Below are positions 1-11,260 of a stretch of DNA of 35,091 nt, one piece after another; position 1 is the first letter of the stretch, and each line of letters opens with the position of its first letter. The position numbers and the translations under genes were made by a program. This stretch comes from Amphimedon queenslandica (taxonomy: Eukaryota; Porifera; Demospongiae; Haplosclerida; Niphatidae), in the NCBI RefSeq assembly GCF_000090795.2, contig NW_003546447.1, positions 1 to 35,091 on the forward strand, in the 5' to 3' direction. The notes beneath the pieces are model-generated. The model did not search any database and had not been told where the DNA came from. It saw nothing but the letters and a program-made list of their open reading frames with translations.

Positions 1-1324
1 TAGAAAGTTTTTATTGTGGAAGCCATGTAGAGGTGTAATAATTAGGAGGATGCGTTATTTGGGGCAAGGAAGGTAATTAAAGTAACTAATATTGAAAAAG
101 TTAAGACTTGTTGACTCATTAGCTGCACATGTGCCACACTGTTGTTGATGAGTGAAATTTCAGCTATTAGAAAGTCGTTAATTCTGCACTAAGTTATTAG
201 GAATTATCAATATTGTCTGCATACTAATATGATTAATTTCAAGAATATACAGTACGTATTTAATAGCTTGTAATGATTAACTTTATTTTTAGATTCTTCA
301 AAAAATAAAGTCAAGTAAAACAAAATCGTAAGCTAGTTTTTTTACTTTTAAAGATTTTACCTTATTATTTAGTGATTCCAAGGCCCCAAGACTTCAACTT
401 AACTTTATAAAACATTAAATTGTGTCATAATAAATATAAAATGATTTGGAAATAGAAATTCCCTGATAACATTAGATATCTTTCATACTATGTGGTTTTC
501 AAATTCTTGCATATGATAGTTTCGAACATTTTAAACAAATTTTTAATGTGATTTTATTTGCCAACTTCAGTGCTTATTTGGAGGATCATTTGCTGCAATT
601 AACTGGTCACATAGATATAGGAAATAAGAATATAATACAGACTCGGAACCTGTAGCATTCATTTAAGACACACCAACAATTAATTTTTTCAGTAGTAAAC
701 CTGGATGACTGGTCTATTGAAAAAAATTAAGTATTGGTTTAATTGTCTATTTATACGACAGATTCAAGAAGAAGCAGTTTGTTATATCTCTTTAAGAACA
801 AACCAAAAGAATATGAAAGAATGAGAGAAAAGAACAGAATATAACAGAACGTGTGTGTGTTACAAAAACAATCTTAAATAATGTACCACCTACACATAAT
901 ATTAATAACCATAATAATCATAAATAATAATGAGAATACATGTAGCTAAACAATAATGTAATAATACATAAATACAGCCCAAACGCAACATTCAATAACC
1001 GTCGTGGGCGGGCCCTAAAAGTAAAACTCCCCTTTCTAAAAGGAATTTTTGACGGTTGCATCTTGGCTGAATAATAGGTAGTGTATGCATGTATATGTGT
1101 ATGGATACAAAAGTTTGTCCATATGAAGATACCATACAGTTCATGTTGTCCTCACATTGTAAAATCATTAATAATTATTATGTGGGTTGTGTATTACATT
1201 TTGATTGCTTTAATATCAATTCTGCATTGGACTGCATGCATTTAGCTAACAGATATCCCACAACTTTTATTGTTTTTAGCAGTTTTCCCCATAATAACTC
1301 TGTTTTCTTCATAGACAGGGCAGC
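1..1324. other. AT-rich stretch, no gene seen
   Basis: No long open frame, splice-bounded coding exon or RNA gene is visible on either strand. The sequence is AT-rich with short A/T runs and simple motifs such as a GT run near 851. A weak inverted pair (ACCGTC near 998 and GACGGT near 1050) is too short to call an element. The short open frames here look accidental. Confidence 0.5.
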
Positions 1325-2790
1325 AGCAACCTGAGACGAGGGTCCTCTCCCTACTATTCCATCCTTTCGATCAGCCCCGGACATCCCGGCTGTAAAAGCA
1401 TCCACACTAAAAAGGAACTGCCTGTATTCAGAACCAGAGGACGGTAAAAATGGCCTCCCACAACTCCCAAACACTAGCAGCGTGCATAAAGTCTACGGTG
1501 CGGGTTAAGGTAACATTCACTTTAGAGAAAATGTATACTATCATAGTTGTTGCTAGTTCTTTACACTGACTGCTGTGAGGACAGTTAAAAGAGAAATGGA
1601 AAGGGACTGACAGGAGGCGGTTCTTCGACCAGATTGCATCTTTTCCTGCGGGAGAGAAGTACTCTGAACCCCCGCCCCTCGAGAATCAATCCTTTCGCAC
1701 CGGGCAGCCTGCATTGAGGTGATGTGTATCGAGTACCGACCCCTCACCCGAGAGTTTCTTGGGTATTTGCGGGGAGAGTCGGTGGCCATAGTCTGCCCTA
1801 GCCACCCGCTCCCTGCCTGGCGACGCGAGGCACCCTTCCAGTTCCTCCGCTGCCTAGGCCAGGCCTCTGGTTGGCACCTAAAGAGCTGCTGGCTACGGGG
1901 AGACTAGGGTGGCGGGAGCTATCATCCTCCTCCCTTATTCTATGAGGAATCAAGTGGCTGATAAACCTGTCGGTTCTCCTTAGCACCCGTTAGCCTCCAA
2001 AAATGATACCTGTGTTGGAGACTTCCTCGGTCAACCTGGCATTCAAGCGGGCCTTGCCAGGGGAAACCGTCCCTACAAAATGTTCCGTCACAAGGAAAGC
2101 TAGTACTGTTCGATCACCGTGGATGCAGTTAGGCTGACCATTGAGCTGGTACTAACCTTCCGGCAAAGTCCACCGAAGGGCTCGACTTCCAGTTACCTTA
2201 CACAAACTATCAGTGGATCCTCCTCGTAGGCGATCGTCAGTCCCAACCCAAAGAACCATGATACAAGCCTTGGAGCCTCATACCAACCATATTATAGACT
2301 ACGTAGCCGACCCACACTGCATGTGGAAGAAAGTCTATAAGCCTAAAGTAACCAGAAGCCGAAAAGCAAAAAAAAAACATTTTAGAGCACTCTTGACCCT
2401 TGAGTCTCTTGTCACACTACATAAGGCATGTGTATTTGTTCTCAGTGAGGTGTCGCCTCCCCACGTTCTTTGGGATAACCTCGAGGAGTCGATGGCTCAA
2501 GCCATTGCCTCGACATGTGGAATAAAATCGAGGGAGTGGGAGCCCCGAGAGGGACCGGGGAACGGACGGGGAGCAGAGAATTGATTCGGGTCTCCGAGGA
2601 GGCGAGGGCTTTGGCCGCCTAGTCCAAATCTATTCGGATAAAAGCTAGTGGAGGTACGCCGGCCTCCTTTCGAGGCCTCCCCGGCAGACTGACAAGCTCG
2701 GGGACCCTCCTCCTCGGGCTACCTGCCCGGGAGCTTTGTATACCTGTATGGTGTACCACTTGCTCTCCTGAGCGATCATCGGAAGGTTCA
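1325..2790. other. GC-rich block of unknown origin
   Basis: Base composition rises sharply from the AT-rich flanks for about 1.4 kb and falls again near 2790. The longest open frame is on the plus strand: a stop at 2153-2155 precedes an open run to 2584 that encodes a basic, Arg/Lys-rich segment without a recognisable domain. Minus-strand frames at 1178-1474 and 1553-1789 are also open but interrupted. Short inverted GC-rich segments occur near 2595-2690 (GAGGAGGC against GCCTCCCC). I do not recognise the sequence. It could be a decayed retroelement, an rDNA-spacer-like insertion or foreign DNA. I could not match it to 18S or 28S rRNA from memory. Confidence 0.45.
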
Positions 2791-3013
2791 CTAAACTTTA
2801 CACTATCATTGATATACAAGCAATGAAGCAATGCAGGAAGTGACATAGTAAGATTTATTAAAAGGAAAATTGTAGGGCAAGTAAAGCTATCTAATATTTC
2901 CATTTGATCAAGCCCACCAATCCAATTTTATCCAATCATCCTAGTTGTAATAGGTAAGACTAACATTTTACATCATATAAGTTAATAATTATTTATTTCC
3001 AATATCATTATAG

Positions 3014-4003
3014 AGCCTTTTACAGATACAACTACTTCAGCAATCAGTAGTACACAAATTAATACAGTCATTACTGGGATTTTATCAAGCGTATACTTCA
3101 CAGTAACAATAAAATCAACAAAATATACTGAGACTAACTTAATATCAGCATCAAGTAACAGTTTATCAGTAACAATAGGTACTGCATCAGTGATGAGTAC
3201 ACCAGTGAGTACATTACAAAGTACAGACAGTAATACACTATTAATAGCAGAAAGTTTTATTACAGCAGTATTTATATTACTGGTAATTACTATACTAGTA
3301 ATATTAATGGTAAGTGTATTAGTGTGTAGGAAAATATGGGATAAAACATCAAATGGAGATGGTACTTCCAGTTCTGATAAAATAAAAGCTGATATAAATC
3401 AACAACCAGATGGTAGTGTTTATTGGATTCACCTTTTTTGCATAGGCGAGTACTACTTAAGTATGTATTTTTAAAAATAATAAAAATTAATTCAATTTAT
3501 AGTACCAAGTATCAATAACAGACAGAATACACCAACAGCATGAGCTTATCCTGCTTATGGAGTAATTGGGGAACAAGAAAGTAAGATTATCTTAATAATA
3601 TTAACATCATGACACAGACTGTAATACTGATATATCTGCTAATCCTGCATACGGTGTTATTTAAAGCATGAACTTTAAATTATTATTATCAATCAATACA
3701 ACTATTAGTATAGGATCTGGTACCTCTACTAATTATTAACACTGGAGGAATGGAAAGTATGTGATGATGTGCATGGATATTAGTTGGGAAATAATTGTGA
3801 GACTATAATATCTTTAATTGAGCAAATTATTACTTCTGTTTTATGTGAACAAAGCAATGGCTATATATAAAATTATGTCATTATTTCTGAAATTAGATTT
3901 GCATGTAGATGAATGTTAAAAAATCCTGTATTGAACTATAGGTATCAATGAAGAATTATTAGTGTATGATGAACCAAGAACAATGTATGAACAAGAGGTA
4001 TAA
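3014..4003 (+). pseudogene. C-terminal exons of a single-pass receptor-like protein with tyrosine tail motifs, interrupted by a stop
   Basis: The exon at 3014-3460 follows a good acceptor and encodes a Ser/Thr-rich extracellular stalk, one strongly hydrophobic membrane segment (about 3241-3330, ending in VSVLVCRK) and the start of a polar cytoplasmic tail. It ends at a GTATGT donor. The next exon (about 3500-3581) carries the tail motif AYPAYGVIGEQE but has an in-frame TGA shortly before it. Two candidate last exons keep the same phase: one near 3622-3663 ending NPAYGVI-stop, and one at 3952-4003 with LVYDEPRTMYEQE. Tyrosines in NPxY-like and YxxI-like settings suggest docking of SH2 or PTB proteins (inference). 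Upstream ectodomain exons were not found; the GC-rich block lies there instead. The gene is either a truncated pseudogene or one whose second tail exon I have misread. Confidence 0.5.
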
Positions 4004-5019
4004 GTATATCTATATCAAGAGTAACATACTGTCAACTGCCAATTACCAAGTGAATACATTATGTATTGAACATAGCTCTACTAGTACAATTTAATTGCAT
4101 TAATTTGTGCTTGTGTATTCTATTAATCTTTAATACTTAATACCAATAACAATTTAATTGGCATACTCATAGTAAATCAAATGCTGTTGTACTTTATGAT
4201 CAATGGAATATTACTGGAAGTTAGAGAATTTTGTACTGCAGGATTTATGGATTATAATCTTCAGAGTACATCAATAAACCCAGATAGACTAGCTTGTTTC
4301 CATAATAACATATTAGCTTGAATTCTGCAAAGGAACAAGATGGATTAAAAATGAACACAACATCAAATTCACTTGTAAGATGTGATACATTTGTATTCAA
4401 TGCTGGTGTTGATAGATCTATATAGATATTAAATGATAGTGTTGTAGAAATTTACTTTAAATATGGCTAGTGCACTCATCTCAGCACTGAAAAATGTTGA
4501 AAGGGTTGACATTGCAACTAAAGTAGAAAGTTTACCAACTGTTTGACTATGGAATCTATTTTTTATTTAATTTGCTATTGATGTCGTTATTTTTAGCACA
4601 GCATTGGATGAAGAAGCGATAAGCATAATGTACTCTATGCAGTAATGCCTGCCACACAAAGTATAGTTTACCCATAACAAAGCTTTGTTTGCTATGTTTT
4701 TAAACTTGATTATGAAGTAAAATTCTCTGTGTCACCAGTTTAGGTTGCTGCTTTAAATCTTAAAAAGCTAAATGTATATGTGACTTTATTTATTTGACCA
4801 TATTTTAGGCATGCATTGCTAAGTCACATGTCTACAATAATGTTTGAGCAAATTCTGTCTAAAAGCATGCAAACTTTTAATGGTGACATCAGAATTAACT
4901 TAAAACTTTCAGAGCAAACAATGATTAAAATATAAAACTATAGGGGAGGGGGAACCAAAAAGTTATTGACAGTAGAAAACTAACAAAACTACTCTAATGA
5001 ACACACACCACAGCTAGTT
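4004..5019. other. Intergenic DNA; its right part duplicates a protease 3' flank
   Basis: No convincing coding exon was found, although 4180-4540 contains short open pieces that could be decayed exons. From about 4779 the sequence resembles 9854-10065 with gaps: both hold a GTGAC..TTTATT..GACC start, a block with TTTTAGGC and TTGCTA, and the segment just before a protease stop codon. It is therefore the 3' flank of copy A, carried along in the duplication that produced fragment B. Confidence 0.55.
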
Positions 5020-8000
5020 CTAATAGTTAATGATCAAAGAAGCAAATATGACTACAAAAAGGAGCTCCACCATTGGCAAAAAATTTCCAGCACTATCTGT
5101 TGAAGGAGTGGGACTTCCAACACTAACAGTAGAAGAAGTGGGACTTCTGACACTAGTAGTAGAAGAAGTAGGACTTCCGATAGTAATAGAAGAAGTAGGG
5201 TTTCCAACACTAGCTGTAGCAGTAGAAGAAGTAGAACTTCCAATACTTCTAGTATAAGTTGGACTTGCTAAATCTTCATATAGTTCAGCTTGATAATAAA
5301 AAATTTATAACATTGTGTACATATAATCACTCTTGCTACCTGCTTCAGGGCAATTTTCAAAATCATCCTGTAAAGAATATTTAAATTAAAGATAAATAAA
5401 ATAATAAATGTAGTTATGCACTTACATAGCATATTTCAACACAAGATGGGCACACAATTCCTCCACGATACCTCACACCATTTGTAGTCTGATCAACTTG
5501 TATCTTTAAAACACTCAATATGTACTTAAGATAATAATAAAGAGTAGCATACCGTTTGACCAGCTCTACTACAGGTATATGATTGTCCAAGGATCATTAT
5601 AGTAACAGCACTATTGGAGCATTTGTACTACAAAATGTAGATTAGTGATCATAAATCAAGTACACCTCTTGTTACACCTTGAGGTGTTAACAAGATATAA
5701 ACAAAAATTTATTAAAAGTTGCAAGCATATTTTAAGCCTACCTCATAGCATCCGGCACTGTATTGGGCAGTGTATGTGTTTGAGCCATTAGTGATCTGCC
5801 ACTTTTCAGAGTGATCCACACAACGTGACCTAGGTCCATATGTCTCTGCTGCTTCATTATTAGCAGCTATTAAATAATTTAATAAATATGATTTATACTA
5901 TTTATGTTACTTAGGGGGATTCCTTTCCTGCATATACCCCGAGGTGCTCGCCTAAACTATTTTTAATAATGAAAAATAGATAAAAATTGTTATCAATTAC
6001 TATACTCACAAGGTCAAGATAATATGGGCAGAAATCTGCTGCTTGAACACGTCCCCCATAAAATGGGAGTCTAGTTGGTGAACTGTCAAAATTTGCCCCC
6101 GAATTAAAATACTAAGATCATAAGAATGATTTTTGTACAATTAAAATGTATCCTTTCCACCTGATATTCTTGAGGTATAGATACAAAAGATGTTACATAT
6201 AAGTAATTATCCACAAGGCTACAAAAAGCAACGGCTGTCCTGTCTATATTGCAAGACAGGTTCTGAGGATTAAACTCATTATCAGTAAAGAAATCACAAA
6301 ATGGAGCTATTGGTTGATTCCTATACATTTAAACAAGAGTACATAAAATGATACTCATCTCAATAAGAGCTTTGGAAATACATACTGTCTTTTTTTGGAG
6401 TCAATATAACCTCCACAAGAACCAGCAACATATCCACATCCATCACCACGACCCCAAACAAGTCTACTTGCATTGCTATAATTAACTTTATACCAACTAT
6501 ATAATTATAAATAAAATTATAATTACAATACATTATGGTTTTAATGTTTAATTAACATACCCACTGTCTTCTAACAGTGCATAACTAAAGTTAGAGAATG
6601 CAAGGTTTTGTGATATGACACCAGTCATAGCTTCATACTGAACAAAATAAAAATTCATTGCATAATGGTTCATACTGAACAAAATAAAAATTCATGGCAT
6701 AATGGGCAAGGTTATCAGCATGTTCTTACATTTAGTAATCTTTTCTCCCAGTGTGATCCAGCAGTGCCACTACTACCTTGATCCTCTAACTGAACACCTT
6801 CCAAAGTATTACAATTAAAATGACGCCTTGCAATCTCCTATGAATATAAACATAGATCTAGATCTACTATGCTGCTTTCATAACTATTACATACCACAAC
6901 TTTTGGAGTCACCAACTGAATAATAGTTTTGTTCACTGGCCCAAATCTTGTCTGCCAATCAGTTAAATTCACCACTTTTACTGTAGTTTCTGCTGCTACA
7001 TAACGACTATTGTATTGTAAATATAAGTACATATCTACATTATTATAGATTATTTTAACTAACCCATTAGCATCAGTGGGTGGGTTACCATTGGCATCCC
7101 TGCTTGTTCTTGGGTTTCCATTTTCATCTCTGTACCAAGGATATAAGTTATTTGAAAATCCCTGTATGATGTGATAAGTTCAAATCATAGTAAAAAGTTG
7201 TTCAGCAAAATTAACTTACTAGCACATGGAAAACTTCGTGTTTGGCAACCTGAAAAACCTGTTCATCATCATTGATGTTACTTGGACAAAAATTAATGAT
7301 CCCTGATATTGGCCTGTAAAGATGTAGCCACAAAAAGTTTAAGCACAGTCTACCTGTCATATTGATCCTCCAATTGGCAGGCAGCAGCAAAAGCAATAGT
7401 GCTCCTACCACAGTTGACATTAATACCATATACATATAGAGCAAGGTCAGCTTCAATACCAGGTCCATCACTGTAAGCCTCAACACAATTACTACTGTCT
7501 CCATTGCACTCCACACAACGCTATATGTACATATGAAGTTAATGTTACACAATAACATGGATATGCATGTGTATCATAAACTATAACAAACACATATTAT
7601 ACTTAGTGAGCATACATAAACCATTCTATGTTAAACTAATAGCAGTGTATTTTATAATGTGTATCACGAATAGAAACATACTCACTTGTAGATGCTCTGA
7701 TGGCACTGGAAAAACAGTACAAATAACTGATTCATTTGAACATCGATTAGGGCATGGCTCAGTAGGACCAGTTAGTGTAAAATTTCTTTCATTATTTACA
7801 CAATACCTATAAGTGTAATGATGTAATAATAAGAATCTCTATAATGATTATTCATACCTTCGTAATCGGAGAGGGCCTGGAGTCCTTCTCACTGTAAGGA
7901 TTAACTCAAGGTTCTCTTTTACTTGACCCATGATAGTCTGCATGCATTAATTGTTGAAATAATAAATTAAAGTATAAATCTGTGAAATACCAAACCTTCA

Positions 8001-9230
8001 CTTGTTGTTGCTTTGACACAGATAATCTAGAAATTGAATTTTAAGCATAATTTCCTTATATCATGCCATATATAGCATATGAACTAATATTGAAAGCAAA
8101 TATAGGATGATTGATGAAGTATCAAACTTCAAAGGTCTTCATTCATGAGTTGGTATATTTATGATATACCTAATTACTTTAATGATAACATAATTGTCAG
8201 GCCTACACTCTCATGCATTCCATACAAATCCATAGTTACATAATTTGCTACTACAAAATGTTGTCATATGGTCTGTCATATATAGGTCTTTGTGGCTTCC
8301 ATTGTTTATAGTTTATATAAACAAATAATTATTTGCTGATTCATAAATTTCCCCCAAAATTAGATCTTATTATTGCTTTATTCATCTTACTATAATCAAA
8401 TTAAGAATGAACAAAGTGCTACAGGTAAATAGAAAGTGAATGATAAGGACAGAAATTGTAATAGAATAGAAGAATGATCTTAGATGACATTACTTTAAGC
8501 TAAACGTTGGTAAACAGAATTTATACTAGCCAAATGTAGGACACCCAGGCTAAGAACAGCAGCTATTGTATGACTTTTGCAATAATGTATACCTACTACA
8601 CAGATTTCTACACCAACAGTATGGTGTGTGCTCAATTATTTTGCTTTGCATGCTGATTAGAATGGACTTACTAAAGCTACAAATTTAATGCACCAGATTA
8701 TAAAAAAAATTGCATGCTTTAATAACAAACAAATCACAGGTAAATCATAAGCTATAGCTTTATCTTGAGCATCTATTGTACACATTACAACTGATGCTTA
8801 TGCCACCGATGGGCAGAATGCTAATAGGCACACACACAACTACAAACAAGAGAAAGTATACTGTTGATCACACTGAGATTATAATTTATATGCCACACAC
8901 ATATTTAATGCAGGGATTTTACTCACGCTCCAAGAAAAGTGAAGTTGTAGTGGAGATTGATGCGAATTGGTTGATTGAAAGGTTCATTTTGTCCAACTAG
9001 AGCTGCAATGGTATTCTTTGTTGATTTATATGAGTCTTCCAAATGTGCCCTAACCAAAAACTGTGAAAGTAAAGAAATAAAATGCAAATAATTTGAGATG
9101 ATAACCATCACAGTCTTTTTACCTGTTTAGTTAATTTATCATGAGGACATTCATGATTATGACTGGTAACTGTATTAGCCAGAACAAGAGAGAAACTCAA
9201 AATGAAATAGCTGTAGCTTCTACTCTTCAT
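5020..9230 (-). CDS. Leishmanolysin (gp63)-like M8 zinc metalloprotease, copy A, intact, 20 exons
   Basis: Exons (minus strand): 9123-9230, 8927-9060, 7996-8026, 7858-7937, 7686-7806, 7354-7520, 7220-7313, 7064-7161, 6895-7006, 6730-6837, 6561-6637, 6386-6496, 6161-6320, 6010-6111, 5911-5956, 5742-5866, 5553-5627, 5426-5503, 5340-5367, 5020-5288. All phases join, giving 2124 nt (707 aa) with no stop. The first 22 residues form a signal peptide. HECPHD in exon 1 resembles the M8 propeptide cysteine switch. The zinc site is HEVFH (about 239-243) followed by GFS, with the third ligand in GSHWE (His344) and a Met-turn at about Met355. A Cys-rich region follows, then a Ser/Thr/Pro stalk of roughly 10-residue repeats and a hydrophobic C-terminus ending FASLIINY that fits a GPI signal. 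It probably cleaves proteins at the cell surface; substrates are unknown. Confidence 0.9.
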
Positions 9231-9690
9231 TTTAACTTCTTTGCTTTAGAAATGTCTAAATGCAGTATAAAAAATTATAAGTTCACTTATTTCATTTTAA
9301 TAGAGCACGAAATTGCATCACTACCATATAGCATTACATCACATAAAGTCCCTAAAACATTAATTACCTACTATAAATAGCATATTTGTTTATGTATCAT
9401 TTGATCTAATGTAATTAATGACCACGCAAGATAATAAGAGAATTCTTCTACATTTTAAATTTTATAATGTTCTAATGTGTGCATATGAGTGACAAGCACA
9501 ATACTTAGTAATATGTCTATATTGCTGAGAATTGTATAAAATGCTTATTACACTATACTACAACTTTTTTTATTAGCTCCTATAGACAGATGCCCTTTGA
9601 AACATATTTGCGCAAATAGGACTTAAATTTGTGTGATTATTAAAATACCTACAAACCAGAACGTCCATGAAAGCATTGAATGTTTGGGGT
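9231..9690. other. Upstream region of copy A, no gene seen
   Basis: This AT-rich stretch lies upstream of the copy A start codon and should contain its promoter. No clear TATA box or other element stands out, and the open frame from 9141 to 9380 is mostly the antisense of exon 1. Confidence 0.4.
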
Positions 9691-9842
9691 GTAGAAAAAT
9701 TTACAAAAATGCTCTAACACACACAAGTGCAACAACTAAAGTTTTAACAGTTAATGATAAATGAAGCAAAGAGCCAAAGACTCTTAAAAAAAGAAGCCAC
9801 ACCATTGGTAGCAGGTTCCCAACACTATCAGTTGATTCTAGT
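9691..9842 (-). pseudogene. 3' remnant of a D-type M8 protease gene
   Basis: About 150 bp matches the end of copy D: the 3' UTR-like part (9691-9757, compare 17800-17880) followed by coding sequence for the hydrophobic tail with GNLLPMV (about 9795-9835). It matches D better than A, including the stretch around AAAGTTTTAA. Coding similarity stops near 9842, where unrelated sequence and then A-type 3' flank begin. It is a short relic showing that a D-type copy once lay between A and B. Confidence 0.7.
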
Positions 9843-9849
9843 GAAGCAG

Positions 9850-10065
9850 TGACGTGACCTCATTTATTGGACCGTATTTTAGGCTTGCATTGCTAGGTCA
9901 CATGTGTCTGTAATGCTCTTTGAGTAAATTCTGGTCTCAAATTATTTAGCCAATAACATTTTTTAAATCATATAATCTTTTAATGAACTTTCAAAGCAAG
10001 GGCAAAAATTAACAATAAAAACCAACTGAACTATACTTTAATAAACACTCACCACAACTAAAGTT
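9850..10065. repeat. Duplicated 3' flank shared with copy A (4779-5019)
   Basis: Sequence with GTGACCTCATTTATT near 9854, TTTTAGGC near 9877 and a segment just downstream of the B stop codon matches 4779-5019, with gaps and point changes. The duplicated unit therefore extended at least 200-250 bp beyond the coding region. Confidence 0.6.
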
Positions 10066-10820
10066 CTAATAGTTAATGACTAAGGAAGCAAAAATGACTA
10101 CAAAAAGGAGCTTCACCATTGGCAGAAAATTTTCAGCACTATCTGTTGAAGAAGGAGTGGGACAGGACTTCCAACACTAACAGTATAAGTAGGACTTCCA
10201 ACACTAACAGTAGAAGAAGTAGAACTTCTGACACTAACTGTAGAAGAAGTAGGACTTCCAACACTAACCGTAAAAGATGTAGGACTTTTAAAACTAGCAG
10301 TAGAAGTAGAACTTTGGACACTAGCAGAAGTGGGACTTCCAATACTTTCAGTTGGAGTAGGACTTGCTAAATCTCCTTACAGTTGAGCTTAATCATAGAA
10401 AAATCTAAGATATTGTGTTAATATAAAACTCTTATTACCTGTTCAGGGCAGTTTTCAAAATCATCCTGCAAATGATAATAATAATTTAAATTAATAAATA
10501 AGTGAATACATGCACTTACATAGCATATCTCAACACAAGATGGGCACACAATCCCTCCACAATACCTCACCCCATTTGTAATCTGATCAACTTGTATCTA
10601 TAAAACACTCAATATATACATAAATACAAAAGTATGGTATACCACTTGACCAGCTCTACTACAGGTATATGATTGTCCAAGGATCATTATAGTAACAGCA
10701 CTCATTGGTATACTATAAAATGTAAGTAATGATTAGTGATTGGAGTCTAGCTGGTGAACTGTCAAAATTTGCATCCAAATTAAAATACTAGACACAATAA
10801 TTATAAGTAGTCACAATGCT
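10066..10820 (-). pseudogene. 3' fragment of an A-type M8 protease gene, copy B
   Basis: Equivalents of exons 20 (10066-10387), 19 (about 10440-10467), 18 and 17 are present. An internal deletion then joins intron 16 sequence directly to a piece of exon 14 near 10740, and homology ends in intron 13 near 10820. Exon 20 opens with an in-frame TAA (10377-10379), and exon 19 has lost one base (GAACAG where the paralogs have GAAGCAG). The hydrophobic tail and stop are well preserved. With no catalytic exons and several lesions it cannot encode a protease. Confidence 0.85.
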
Positions 10821-11260
10821 GTTGAGTTTTGCACAGAGGAGGTTGCTCAATCATGAAATGATGTCACTTACATTGGTTTATAGGTGAAATTGATTATTAA
10901 TAGCAGTAATGTAAAGAATTAGATCATTAAGTTTTCTTATTCTCAGTATGGCAATGCAAGAAAAAGACTCCAAATAGCCAACATAAGGATTCAATGTATT
11001 TACAAGCATCTCTGCCTCTTGCATAGATACCCACTGACCGACACGAAGTAGCATGGCAGGAAGCAATAATAAGCATCTTTGAGAGCTTATATCTCAGTGA
11101 ATATTTTTTTGGACAGTAAAACTGAATACACATCATTACTATGTTCAGGCAATCATATTAAGCAAATAAAAAACCCCAAAAATACATGGTAGTTACCCTT
11201 TAATTTAATGTAAAGCATAGGATAGCATTATATAGCAAGTAAAAGCAGCAATAATATTAA
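10821..11260. other. Intergenic, with a diverged copy of a dispersed repeat
   Basis: No gene is seen. The part at about 11050-11165 shows loose similarity to the inverted arms at 21590-21690 and 22846-22944 (shared GGCAGGAAGC, CTTATATCTCAGTGAATA and AATCATATTAAG), so a diverged member of that repeat family probably lies here. The last 100 bases form the 3' flank of the arylsulfatase gene. Confidence 0.45.
11204..11209 (-). promoter_or_regulatory. Candidate poly(A) signal of the arylsulfatase gene
   Basis: On the minus strand an ATTAAA hexamer lies about 52 bases after the arylsulfatase stop codon, a normal position for a poly(A) signal in this compact genome. Confidence 0.4.

Noticed and set aside
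1178..2903. Protein-coding genes in the GC-rich block
   Set aside because: No frame stays open across the block, no domain is recognisable, and frames on both strands are equally open, as expected from GC-rich DNA.
5911..5956. Conserved intronic RNA element in the protease copies
   Set aside because: The block reads as an open 46-bp exon with good splice sites in all three copies and repairs the reading phase, so it is coding.
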